14,916 bases of DNA from an uncultured Pseudomonadota bacterium (lineage in GTDB: Bacteria; Pseudomonadota; Gammaproteobacteria; Burkholderiales; SG8-39), in assembly GCA_903895005.1 (NCBI GenBank), contig CAITSH010000365.1, positions 1-14,916 of the forward strand, written 5' to 3'. The notes beneath the pieces are model-generated. The model ran no database searches. It saw only the letters and a list, made by a program, of their open reading frames with translations, and was not told where the DNA came from. Each line of letters opens with the position of its first letter. The first letter of the stretch is position 1. Shown here piece by piece: positions 8,301-14,916 of the stretch. Position numbers and translations under genes: made by a program.

Positions 8301-9485
8301 GCGGGCGTCGATCCCCTGGGCAACAAGGTCAAGTTCGAGTTGTCCGCCGCGGAAACTACCCTTCCCTTTTAGGCTGCCCCCACCGGTGAGCGCTAGTGCG
8401 AGTTTGTCAAAGGCGAGCCGCTCCCCCTGCCAGTTGATCCGCGCCTGCATCGATTCGACAGGCAACACTTGGCGATCCAGCGCACCGCCGCGTCGGTTGA
8501 TGACGCGCAGGCTGCCGCTGGCCGCTGATACGCCCGGCGCGGCGGGTATGCTTTCAATGAGCGCCTCGACGTCAAGCAGGGCCCTTGGCGCGCTTGCAGC
8601 AATTGCGGAAGGGTCAATCCCCTTTAGTTGCAGACGCAGTGAGGCCAGCGGTTGTGCGGAAAAGGGAGTGAGCCGTGCATGGAGTTCGCCCGACGCGCCA
8701 GCCAGCTCGCCAGCTTTTTTTGTCGCGGCTCCGGTGAGAATCTCCCCATCGACCTGAATCTGATCAAGCGAGCCGCTGCCATGGAGGGTCAGCGCAAACG
8801 GCTGTCCATGCGCGGCGCCGGTAAGCGCGCCCTGCGCCGTCAATGCGAATGGTTGCTCGCCGGCCAGCGTTGCGTCGGCCGACAATGCGAGCTTTCCCAC
8901 TTGCGCACGAAGGCGATCAAGGCGATGTGTCCGGCCGTCGCTGGCCAACCCTGCTTCAATCCCTTCCACCAGCAATTGCGGGACCTTGCCGTACGTCATG
9001 TTTTTTCCAAACAGCACGCGCCCCACCGCCAGTTGCTTGATGCGCAACGCGAGTGGCAATTGCAGGCTTGCCGGCATCGCCGGTGGTTCGGTGCTTTGTA
9101 CGGAAAAAATGCGCAGGCTTGCCACTTCGACGCGCTCAAACAGCGCTTCACCGTGCGCCAGTTCGCTCGGCCACCAGGCCACCGCCAATTGCTCGATTTC
9201 CACATCCAGTTTTGCGTCTTGCCAGCGCAGGGATTGCAGGCGCCAGTCGCCGAGCAGGCGGCCGCCCGGTCCCGAGATCTGCAGGCGGCCGGCAGTCAGA
9301 TGGGGCAGGCCCGAGCACAGGGCACTAAAACCACTTTCGCTGCCGCCGAGCCAGCCCAGCAGGGAAAGAAAGATGCCGCAGGCAACGGCCATCTTGTACC
9401 AGTGAGGACGCGGGGCGGATGGTGGCGTAGATGGTCGAGCCGGCGGCGCTGCGGGGGCCGGCACTACGCTGGTGTGGTCTGACAT
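5397..9485 (-). CDS. tamB: TamB, inner-membrane-anchored translocation/lipid-transport bridge protein (DUF490)
   Basis: TamB pairs with the outer-membrane protein TamA. It spans the periplasm as a long beta-rich groove and is known to help outer-membrane protein assembly and phospholipid transport. The ATG at 9485 gives 1362 residues, close to but longer than E. coli TamB (1259). A short Pro/Ala/Ser-rich tail (about 7-28) precedes one membrane anchor at about 32-47. The body is made of repetitive short strands with many 'L.L.G.G.L.G' patterns. The C-terminal DUF490 domain is recognisable from ADGRFDAYGQKLGIERG near residue 1151 onward, then INFQGAIDNP and STPVVPDTEKLSWLVLG. It starts 10 bp after tamA stops, with GAGAA upstream. 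The frame is open back to 9620 inside tamA, but the 9485 start keeps the anchor at the N-terminus. Confidence 0.95.
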   Translation of the reverse strand: MSDHTSVVPAPAAPPARPSTPPSAPRPHWYKMAVACGIFLSLLGWLGGSESGFSALCSGLPHLTAGRLQISGPGGRLLGDWRLQSLRWQDAKLDVEIEQLAVAWWPSELAHGEALFERVEVASLRIFSVQSTEPPAMPASLQLPLALRIKQLAVGRVLFGKNMTYGKVPQLLVEGIEAGLASDGRTHRLDRLRAQVGKLALSADATLAGEQPFALTAQGALTGAAHGQPFALTLHGSGSLDQIQVDGEILTGAATKKAGELAGASGELHARLTPFSAQPLASLRLQLKGIDPSAIAASAPRALLDVEALIESIPAAPGVSAASGSLRVINRRGGALDRQVLPVESMQARINWQGERLAFDKLALALTGGGSLKGKGSFRGGQLELDLVAQGIDARALHGSLLPTRLAGLLRASFSEDKQTLELDLRDALYALGARVCINRDAVELTSVRLARGDASLSGQGRLALSGEERFTAQGSLQNFNPARFLQQKNGVPRSVLNAGFEMKGALRPALELALHFDLHDSLIGTQKLTGKGDIDLLGKQLRKINVDLEAAGNRLTTQGAFGRSGDTLRLTLLAPKLEALGFAGIAGEASANFVLSGSIASPEISGELQAPRLRLVSLLDLQGLSLNAQLGSGAQGALSGLLRCAACALPAYGVPALALEVKADGLRNRHHLSARVNLPDMRELRLALDGGLQVEAAGKSSEATGAFWSGTLSDLRAGKVGPANAPPLLQLAAPAALHIGGATTSFGPASIDGLIGKLRIERLRGENGHWQSAGRLQQFRPDTLLGDFPSLRAWLDALGRDNPQPLSIGGLWDFALGNPADARPAGRAEVWRESGDLRLGSLPLGLSDARLQATLSGGRLTMGGQLRGTRLGDISAELNAIAASGGVSALIDAQAPWQGRLQARIPDLGWLAPLLGEGFQLAGELKGEMRMAGSAARPQLSGEWRGEQLALRALDQGMRLERGQALVDITPERLLLRRLSFESDFHPLPRALKLDENIDATRLTGTPGRFEASGELALNGTTLGNAARLSLNLDRVGVIQRPDQWVAISGDGDLRIGESALDVGGKLRVDAGLWSLAAAGRPRLSDDVVIRQALSEHRASPIRRALKLDIEAALGRSFHFRGAGIESRLAGQLRIRSDDAGLPRATGSIGTADGRFDAYGQKLGIERGIINFQGAIDNPGLNILAVRKNLPVEAGVEVTGTAQRPLIRLVSTPVVPDTEKLSWLVLGRSPEQQDGGDGSLLVAAAQTIFGGQDGGALNKLQQGLGIDEFGVNSGQIGGASRLPTSRVASANGFGSDQSMNGQIVSVGKRLSSNALLSYEQALNSTESIVKLTVNLTRQFSVIARAGSESALDFFWNYSFGR

Positions 9486-9495
9486 GTTCAGATTC

Positions 9496-11268
9496 TCAGA
9501 AAGGCACAGCCAGAGAAAAATGCAGGCGGAGTTTCTTGTCGAGCTGACCCCACGCCAGGTCGATCGCCAGCGGGCCGGCCGGGCTCTTCCAGCGCCCGCC
9601 GACGCCGTAGCCGGGTGCAAGCTTCATAACATCGCGATTGTCGGCGGCCTGGCCGGCGTCGATAAAGGTCGCGACGCCCCATTGGGCGTCGATCCAGTGC
9701 GTGTGTTCGGCGCTCACCGAAAGCAAATAGCGGCCACCGAGCGTCGCCGAGCCTTCCTTGACACCGAGGCTCTGATAGGCGTAGCCGCGCACCGAGTTGC
9801 TGCCGCCAGCGCGAAACAGGTAGTCCTGCGGAATTCCCCGGCGTGACGGCGCCGCCGTCACGCCGGCTTCGCCGCGCAGCAGCAGGCTGTCTGACTTGCC
9901 GAGCTGGATGCCCTGGCTATAGCGGAAATACGAGCGCACGAAGTTCTGGTCGGAAAGCAGCGCCTTTGCCGAACCGCCCAACTGTAACTGGGCGACGATG
10001 CCTTCGCTTGCGTCGAGCGGATCGTCGGCGTGGCGCCAGAGCCAGCCTGCTGTTGCGGTGAGTGCACGGTTGATGCGTGAGGACGCATTGCTTGGCGACT
10101 GTTGTTCGTGTTGCCAGTTGATACCGAGGCGCTGCTCAATGCTGTCGCGTAAATGTATCCGCGATGCGGCGAAGGCAACCCGTTCGATGCCCAGCCCTTG
10201 AACGTCTGATCTTTCAAAAACGGCGCCGACACTGTCGCGCTGTTGAACCGATGGCGGGAAAAAAATATCTGCATAGAGGCTTTGGCGCAGCTGTTCGATC
10301 CGCGCGCCGGTGTTTAATTCCCAGGCCCGATGAAAGAGATCGGCGTTATGAAAACTTCCTTCGACCCGTGCGCCGGTATTGGAACTGACGCCGGCACCCA
10401 GCGCGATGTTGAACGGTACCCGTTCACGCAGACGAATGATGACGGGTGCCTGCAAAGTATCAACAGACGCTTCCGGTGCAGACGAACCTCCCTCTGCCGG
10501 CGATGTGACGCGCGATAGTTCGACGATCACCGAGGAAAAATAGGGGGTGTTTTGCAGCGCTGTCTGCAGTGTCAACAGGTCGTTCTGCTGAAAAGCGTCG
10601 CCGGGTCGCAGCAACCTGCTGTAGCGCTCGACCAGCGATGCCGGATAACGGTGAAGTCCTTCAATACGAATTTCGCCGTAGCGATAGCGTGGACCGGCGT
10701 CATAAACCAGTTGCAGGTCCACCCGCGCTGTTTCGATATCCACTTCGGCCTGGCTCGACAGCAGACGCGCATCGGCATGGTCGGTGGCCAGCAAGTCGCG
10801 CAGCACGCCCTGTTTGGCATTGTCCCAAGCTGATTGCCGGAAAGGCGCGGCGCTCGGCAAGCCCCAATCGCTTATCAGTTTTTGGCGGCGTTCGGCGGCA
10901 AGAGCCCCGCGAATCTCGATGTTGATGCGGCCGATCTGTGTGCGGGGCCCGGGCTCAATCTGCAAGGCAAGACCCGCCGCGCTTTCACGCAGATCAACCT
11001 GAGGCGAAAAATAGCCTTCGGTTGCCAGGATTTCGCCGGCTTCCTTGCGCATTCTTCGCTCAAACGTTACCCGTTCGGTATCGTCCTGGGGGTCGCTGCC
11101 GGCGCCGGTCATCGAGAGGTGGCGCGACAAGAGATCGCGTACTTCTGCGGGGGCCAGCAATTTTGGTGCGGCGGTAATCGGCAGTGCGACGGTGAGGCTC
11201 GCCACAATGCTTAGCGCGTGTATCAGACACCGCGTGCGCAGGCCGCGGGCTGGCGGAAATCGGTTCAA
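9496..11268 (-). CDS. tamA: TamA, Omp85-family outer-membrane assembly factor
   Basis: TamA is a POTRA-domain plus 16-stranded barrel protein that works with TamB. The 590-residue product has a signal peptide ending near ITAAP (31-35). POTRA-like repeats follow to about residue 285, with conserved-looking segments such as YRYGEIRIEG (195-204) and LQTALQNTPYFSSV (234-247). The barrel begins around FNIALGAGVSSNTG (286-299). The Omp85 loop motif VRGY is at 493-496 within GGSNSVRGY, and the chain ends in LHFSLAVPF, a normal barrel signal with terminal Phe. The start is a TTG at 11268 that overlaps the stop of the upstream channel gene as TTGA. The next ATG would be residue 53 and would lose the signal peptide, so TTG is well supported. 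Confidence 0.94.
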   Translation of the reverse strand: MNRFPPARGLRTRCLIHALSIVASLTVALPITAAPKLLAPAEVRDLLSRHLSMTGAGSDPQDDTERVTFERRMRKEAGEILATEGYFSPQVDLRESAAGLALQIEPGPRTQIGRINIEIRGALAAERRQKLISDWGLPSAAPFRQSAWDNAKQGVLRDLLATDHADARLLSSQAEVDIETARVDLQLVYDAGPRYRYGEIRIEGLHRYPASLVERYSRLLRPGDAFQQNDLLTLQTALQNTPYFSSVIVELSRVTSPAEGGSSAPEASVDTLQAPVIIRLRERVPFNIALGAGVSSNTGARVEGSFHNADLFHRAWELNTGARIEQLRQSLYADIFFPPSVQQRDSVGAVFERSDVQGLGIERVAFAASRIHLRDSIEQRLGINWQHEQQSPSNASSRINRALTATAGWLWRHADDPLDASEGIVAQLQLGGSAKALLSDQNFVRSYFRYSQGIQLGKSDSLLLRGEAGVTAAPSRRGIPQDYLFRAGGSNSVRGYAYQSLGVKEGSATLGGRYLLSVSAEHTHWIDAQWGVATFIDAGQAADNRDVMKLAPGYGVGGRWKSPAGPLAIDLAWGQLDKKLRLHFSLAVPF

Positions 11269-12917
11269 GCTTCAGGGCGCAGGTTGCCCGCCGGTTGATC
11301 TGGCTGCCTTGCAGGCGCGGCGTGCCATTGTTCCTTCGACACTACGACGTTGTTCCCGGGCTGCGACATGAAGTGTGGCGACATGATCTGCACACCGTGC
11401 AGGTTGAACTGATCCTGGATGTTGCCATGCAGCGCCGAGAGCGTCGGCACGCGATCGAGCGGCTTGTCCATATAAGCGAAAAGCTCGTATTCGACATAAA
11501 AATCGGCCAGTCCACGCTGATAAACGAAGGGCGTCGGCGTCGAGCGCAGGCCCGGTGTCTGTTCCGCCGCGGCAACCAGCATGGCATGAACCTGCCGCCA
11601 CGGTGCGTCGTAACCAATCGTTACTTTTGTCGACACCAGCGTGCCACGTTCCCCTGCGAGACGTGAGTAGTTGCGAATCGAGTTGCCGATCAGCACGGAA
11701 TTGGGAATTGTCACTTCCTCGTTGCGCATATCAATGATCTTGGTCGACAACACACCGACCTCGCTGACCACGCCGACAGTGCCGCCGATATCGACGAAAT
11801 CACCGACCGACAAGGCACGTGAATAGACCAGCACGAGCCCGCTCATCAGCTGGTTGACGATGCCGGCTGAACCAAGTGTGAGCATGAAACCGAACATCAC
11901 CGACAGGCCCTTGAAGGCATCGCTGTTGGAGAGCGGGATATACGGGTAGGCGACGGCTACACCGAAGCCCCAGACCATGATGCTGACGATGCGCCGTGTT
12001 GCGCTGACCGTTTCACGGTGCAGTCCTGGAATTTGCGTGCGTCCCGCGTCGACGCCGTCGAAGAAGTTGGCCAGGACGTCGTTCAGCGTCTTGGTCACGA
12101 ACAGGACGGCGAGGACGGTAACGATGCCCGGTACGGCATGGATCATTCCCGTCACAAGAAGTTCGAAGAGGCCAGCGAGAAAACTCCCGAGTTTCTCGCT
12201 TAGCGGATGAGTGAGGGGAAAGCAGGACAGCACAAAGGTCAGCCACAGATAGCCAACGCTCAGCCACAGGATGCCCATCACCAGTTGCGCCAGGCGCTGA
12301 ACCAGAAGCCAGCCGTGGCGTGCCCAGCGCAGTGTCGCCGAGGCTTCCTCGCAGTCAATGCCGCGTTGCAGACGATCGACCATGAACCGGGTTGTGCGCT
12401 GGATCAGCCAAAGTAGGAAAAATGCTGAAATCGTTGCCAGCACGCTCAAAGCGATGCCCTTGAACAGCGCCATCGGGCGGCGCTGCTCCTCTTCGGTGCC
12501 GAGAGCCTCCGCCAGGCGCGATGCTGCCCTGTCTGTTGCCTGCTCAAGCGTAAGCTTTTCCTCCGGATCGAGGTCGCTGGCGAGCACCGTGAACAAGATG
12601 ATATCGCCGCTGCGCAGGGCCATCCCGGCAACCCCGTCGATGACCCCCGGCACGCGCTCGATCGGTTGTGTCATCTGGTTCTGCGTCAGCCGGCTTAGGC
12701 GTTCGTGAGCGCGCTTCGCGCGGACTTCGGGCGTTGCACCGGCATAGATTCCGCGAAAGGTGAATATCGGCCGGAAATTGAATTCGAGCGTCGCTTCTTT
12801 TGCCAGGGGGGAGTCTGCCGCCCACAATGGCGACACGCCGATCAGCGAACTCAGCAGCAGCACCGAAAAAAACCGGAAAAATCCGTAGAAATACGGACGT
12901 TTGGCTGGGGTTGTCAT
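11265..12917 (-). CDS. MscS-family mechanosensitive channel with periplasmic N-terminal domain
   Basis: The 550-residue protein is an inner-membrane small-conductance mechanosensitive channel relative that would release solutes on hypo-osmotic stress. An N-terminal signal or first membrane segment (about 12-33) is followed by a roughly 115-residue periplasmic region with FTFRGIYAGATPEVRAKRA (52-70). Hydrophobic spans follow near 151-173, 203-232, 245-278 and 308-328, and then the pore helix plus beta domain: GFMLTLGSAGIVNQLMSGL (343-361), VGDFVDIGGTVGVV (371-384) and EVTIPNSVLIGNSIRNYS (401-418). This N-terminal layout is seen in larger betaproteobacterial MscS-like proteins; E. coli MscS itself is only 286 residues. 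It is the first gene of the envelope cluster, has the promoter at 12954-12980, and its TGA overlaps the tamA TTG start. Confidence 0.92.
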   Translation of the reverse strand: MTTPAKRPYFYGFFRFFSVLLLSSLIGVSPLWAADSPLAKEATLEFNFRPIFTFRGIYAGATPEVRAKRAHERLSRLTQNQMTQPIERVPGVIDGVAGMALRSGDIILFTVLASDLDPEEKLTLEQATDRAASRLAEALGTEEEQRRPMALFKGIALSVLATISAFFLLWLIQRTTRFMVDRLQRGIDCEEASATLRWARHGWLLVQRLAQLVMGILWLSVGYLWLTFVLSCFPLTHPLSEKLGSFLAGLFELLVTGMIHAVPGIVTVLAVLFVTKTLNDVLANFFDGVDAGRTQIPGLHRETVSATRRIVSIMVWGFGVAVAYPYIPLSNSDAFKGLSVMFGFMLTLGSAGIVNQLMSGLVLVYSRALSVGDFVDIGGTVGVVSEVGVLSTKIIDMRNEEVTIPNSVLIGNSIRNYSRLAGERGTLVSTKVTIGYDAPWRQVHAMLVAAAEQTPGLRSTPTPFVYQRGLADFYVEYELFAYMDKPLDRVPTLSALHGNIQDQFNLHGVQIMSPHFMSQPGNNVVVSKEQWHAAPARQPDQPAGNLRPEA

Positions 12918-12953
12918 TGCATCAACCTGCGGTAAGCACTAGGGGGTGCGGAC

Positions 12954-12980
12954 ATTATATCGGCGCTTAACGTGATTCAA
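12954..12980 (-). promoter_or_regulatory. Sigma70-like promoter for the mscS-tamA-tamB cluster
   Basis: On the minus strand a perfect TATAAT (12954-12959) is preceded by TTGAAT (12975-12980) with a 15-bp spacer; reading the -35 as GTTGAA gives 16 bp. The -10 lies about 37 bp upstream of the channel-gene ATG at 12917, with an AGG-containing weak ribosome-binding site between. The match is good for the -10; the spacer is slightly short. Confidence 0.6.
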
Positions 12981-13038
12981 CCAAACAGAATCGCGTGCCA
13001 GGCACAGTCTGAAAAGCTTTGTAAAATGACTGCATGCA

Positions 13039-13464
13039 ATGAATGCATGGAAACAGGCAATTCGAAATTCAATAAAAAATCCGGTTCAGAATTTGGTGGA
13101 AATAAACGGCAACAAGCTGCTTTTGTGCGCTATTTCCCTGGCTGCGGTACTTGCGGTTTTTTTCGGCGCAAGGCTGCATGCCGAACCGGCGGACGATTTT
13201 CTGGCTGTGAGTGGCAGTGGAACATATCGTCAGCGCGTGGCAATGTCGCCCGAGGCGGTACTTGCGGTCCTCATCGAGGATGTTTCGCGGGCTGACGGAC
13301 CGGCGCGCCTGCTGGTCGAGACGCCTAAGCGGCGGGCTCATCTTGTGCCAATACGCCATGCACGCATACTGGCCTCGCCTTTTGCATTCCTGCGCGGCTC
13401 TACGGTAGTTCTGGCGCAGGACTTGTCCACAACGCCGACGATTGGGCTGCACGTTGAGGATTAA
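13039..13464 (+). pseudogene. Chimeric remnant: YbaY/YscW-like secreted N-terminus joined to DUF2252 fragment
   Basis: A 141-codon frame. Residues 24-48 form a signal-peptide-like stretch (NKLLLCAISLAAVLAVFFGARLHA). Residues 58-94 (VSGSGTYRQRVAMSPEAVLAV, then LIEDVSRADGPARLLVE) look like the first third of a YbaY/YscW-type domain, whose members usually read 'vsGtvtYreriaLppdAvl-V-L-DvSraDapA'. The domain should continue for about 60 more residues, but from about residue 95 the sequence changes to a DUF2252 piece (see the 13321-13494 entry). No Shine-Dalgarno precedes the ATG at 13039; a GTG at 13096 would place the signal peptide right at the N-terminus. A TAAAAT (13022-13027) could be a -10, without a good -35. 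This is most likely a decayed fusion by deletion, though a short secreted peptide could still be made. Confidence 0.65.
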
Positions 13465-13494
13465 GGCGACATGCATCTGGCCAAGTTTGGCGTA
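13321..13494 (+). pseudogene. Internal DUF2252 fragment interrupted by an in-frame TAA
   Basis: The segment reads LVPIRHARILASPFAFLRG, then STVVLAQDLSTTPTIGLHVED, a TAA (13462-13464), and then GDMHLAKFG in the same frame. DUF2252 proteins carry 'LVPIRygRMlaSPFaFyRGaa-vMa-Dla-TP-tGl-VqlCGDaHl-NFG' here, so the match runs through the stop without any frame change, and the TAA stands where a Cys (or His) is usual. Nothing before 13321 or after about 13491 matches the family: the usual N-terminal part and the remaining 300 or so residues are absent. The frame then runs in unrelated sequence to a TGA at 13561. DUF2252 proteins are uncharacterised kinase-like proteins; this piece cannot be functional. 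Confidence 0.72.
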
Positions 13495-13696
13495 CTTGTG
13501 AGCCGGTTGATTCATGTTTCCTCTCTAGCCATCGCGAATGGAGGCCTAGCTCGATTTTCTTGAGCGATTGGCTGTCGGGATGCGCTTTCACTTTCGCTCA
13601 TTGCCTTAAGCCCTAATACCCCGTCTCGACTGCCGGATTGAGAAGGGGGCCTGTTCACATTGAACGGCGCCAGAAAGCTATCTTTCAGCTTGACTC
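13495..13696. other. Non-coding stretch before groESL promoter
   Basis: No gene-like frame with family resemblance was found on either strand. Small inverted repeats are present, such as GAAAG/CTTTC around CTAT near 13673-13686, but none is followed by a T-run. It probably consists of decayed sequence from the DUF2252 remnant plus upstream groESL DNA. Confidence 0.4.
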
Positions 13697-13725
13697 TTGA
13701 AATTCGACTGCTTCGGCTATATCAT
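13697..13725 (+). promoter_or_regulatory. groESL promoter
   Basis: TTGAAA (13697-13702) and TATCAT (13720-13725) are separated by exactly 17 bp and each matches the sigma70 consensus at five of six positions. The -35 is preceded by C, so CTTGAAA (13696-13702) also equals the -35 consensus of heat-shock sigma32, but the CCCCAT-type -10 of sigma32 is not clearly present. The predicted start falls inside the CIRCE element. Confidence 0.65.
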
Positions 13726-13751
13726 TAGCACTCGCATGGGATGAGTGCTAG
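13725..13751. promoter_or_regulatory. CIRCE operator (HrcA binding site)
   Basis: TTAGCACTC (13725-13733), nine bases, then GAGTGCTAG (13743-13751). This matches the CIRCE consensus TTAGCACTC-N9-GAGTGCTAA at all but the last base. HrcA binding here would block the overlapping promoter and give heat-induced groESL expression. The remaining 110 bases to the groES ATG form a rather long leader. hrcA is not in the window. Confidence 0.93.
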
Positions 13752-13861
13752 CAGCTTTTCGAAGCCGCAGGCGCGTGGACACCCAGGCTTCCGATTGCAA
13801 GCATCCTGTTTGCAGTCTGTTTGTTAATACCAACTAACTTTGGATAGAGGAGAGAATTCTC

Positions 13862-14176
13862 ATGAAAATCCGTCCCTTGCACGACCGTGTCATCGTCAAG
13901 CGTCTCGAAGAAGAGCGCAAAACCGCCAGCGGAATCGTAATTCCCGACAGTGCTGGTGAAAAGCCCGATCAGGGCGAAGTTCTGGCCATTGGCCCGGGCA
14001 AGCGTGATGACGCTGGCAAGCAGCACGCCGTTGACCTCAAGGTTGGCGACCGTGTTCTGTTCGGCAAGTACTCCGGCCAAACCGTCAAAGTCGACGGCGA
14101 AGAACTCCTGGTGATGCGCGAAGAAGACATCATGGGCGTTCTCGAAGGTGCCTCGGCCGCCAAGAAAGTCGCCTAA
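13862..14176 (+). CDS. groES: GroES co-chaperonin (Hsp10)
   Basis: GroES caps the GroEL ring and closes the folding chamber. The 104-residue product starts [14 protein letters not shown]. The GroEL-contacting mobile loop is at about 16-33 ([18 protein letters not shown]), and the rest follows the family: GEVLAIGPG (38-46), [12 protein letters not shown] (61-72) and [16 protein letters not shown] (80-95). The family is normally about 96-97 residues; here a short GASAAKKVA tail is added. AGGAG at 13848-13852 lies nine bases before the ATG. Transcription is expected from the promoter and CIRCE operator upstream, and groEL follows after 53 bp. Confidence 0.98.
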   Translation: MKIRPLHDRVIVKRLEEERKTASGIVIPDSAGEKPDQGEVLAIGPGKRDDAGKQHAVDLKVGDRVLFGKYSGQTVKVDGEELLVMREEDIMGVLEGASAAKKVA

Positions 14177-14205
14177 TACGGCGCTTTCGGCTAACGATTC
14201 AGTAA

Positions 14206-14916
<711 letters not shown>

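Noticed and set aside
7687..8757. A 356-codon plus-strand frame opposite tamB
   Set aside because: The Ser/Arg/Pro-rich translation is typical of the antisense of a Leu/Gly/Ala-rich gene; it has no recognisable domain.
12995..13005. GTGCC-A-GGCAC palindrome upstream of the chimeric frame, considered as an operator or sigma54 site
   Set aside because: It is only five bases per arm, and no TTGC-type -12 element follows at sigma54 spacing.
13144..13268. A 14-bp direct repeat, GCGGTACTTGCGGT, at 13144-13157 and 13255-13268
   Set aside because: Both copies encode A-V-L-A-V in the same frame, one in the signal peptide and one in the YbaY-like part. Neither copy sits at the chimeric join, and codon preference can explain the match.
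13748..14080. A 110-codon minus-strand frame over groES and its leader
   Set aside because: It is the antisense of groES and of the CIRCE leader, with no family resemblance.

Overview
The window looks like the chromosome of a free-living betaproteobacterium. The evidence is an orphan Bug-type (TctC-like) solute-binding protein, a close UbiD relative, a TamA/TamB pair, an HrcA/CIRCE-type groESL control region and GC-rich coding sequence. This placement rests on gene content and protein recognition only; no tree or search was run.

Left part (1-3301): the end of an apparent IS30-family transposase enters from the left edge, followed by an 11-bp perfect inverted repeat. An orphan TctC-like periplasmic binding protein follows on the minus strand. 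Across a 199-bp divergent gap lies ubiD (decarboxylation step of ubiquinone synthesis), followed on the same strand by a small COG3671-like membrane protein.

Central part (3327-12917): a compact minus-strand cluster, transcribed in the order mscS-family channel, tamA, tamB, dacB, GNAT acetyltransferase. Two junctions overlap by 4 bp (mscS/tamA as TTGA, dacB/GNAT as ATGA). tamA and tamB are 10 bp apart, and only the tamB-dacB gap is sizeable (157 bp). A good sigma70-like promoter precedes the channel gene. Apart from the GNAT, all products are envelope proteins: an inner-membrane channel, an outer-membrane/inner-membrane bridging machine, and a periplasmic peptidoglycan hydrolase.

Right part (12918-14916): a plus-strand reading frame of 141 codons joins the start of a YbaY/YscW-like secreted domain to an internal piece of a DUF2252 protein. 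The DUF2252 similarity continues in frame beyond the TAA stop, so this is best read as a chimeric gene remnant. Next come a housekeeping-type promoter overlapping a near-perfect CIRCE operator, groES, and the first 229 codons of groEL, which runs off the window.

Most of the window is conserved core genome. The unusual parts are the chimeric YbaY/DUF2252 remnant, the layout of the envelope cluster with a TTG-started tamA, and the overlap of promoter and operator at groESL. No new defence or mobile system was seen.
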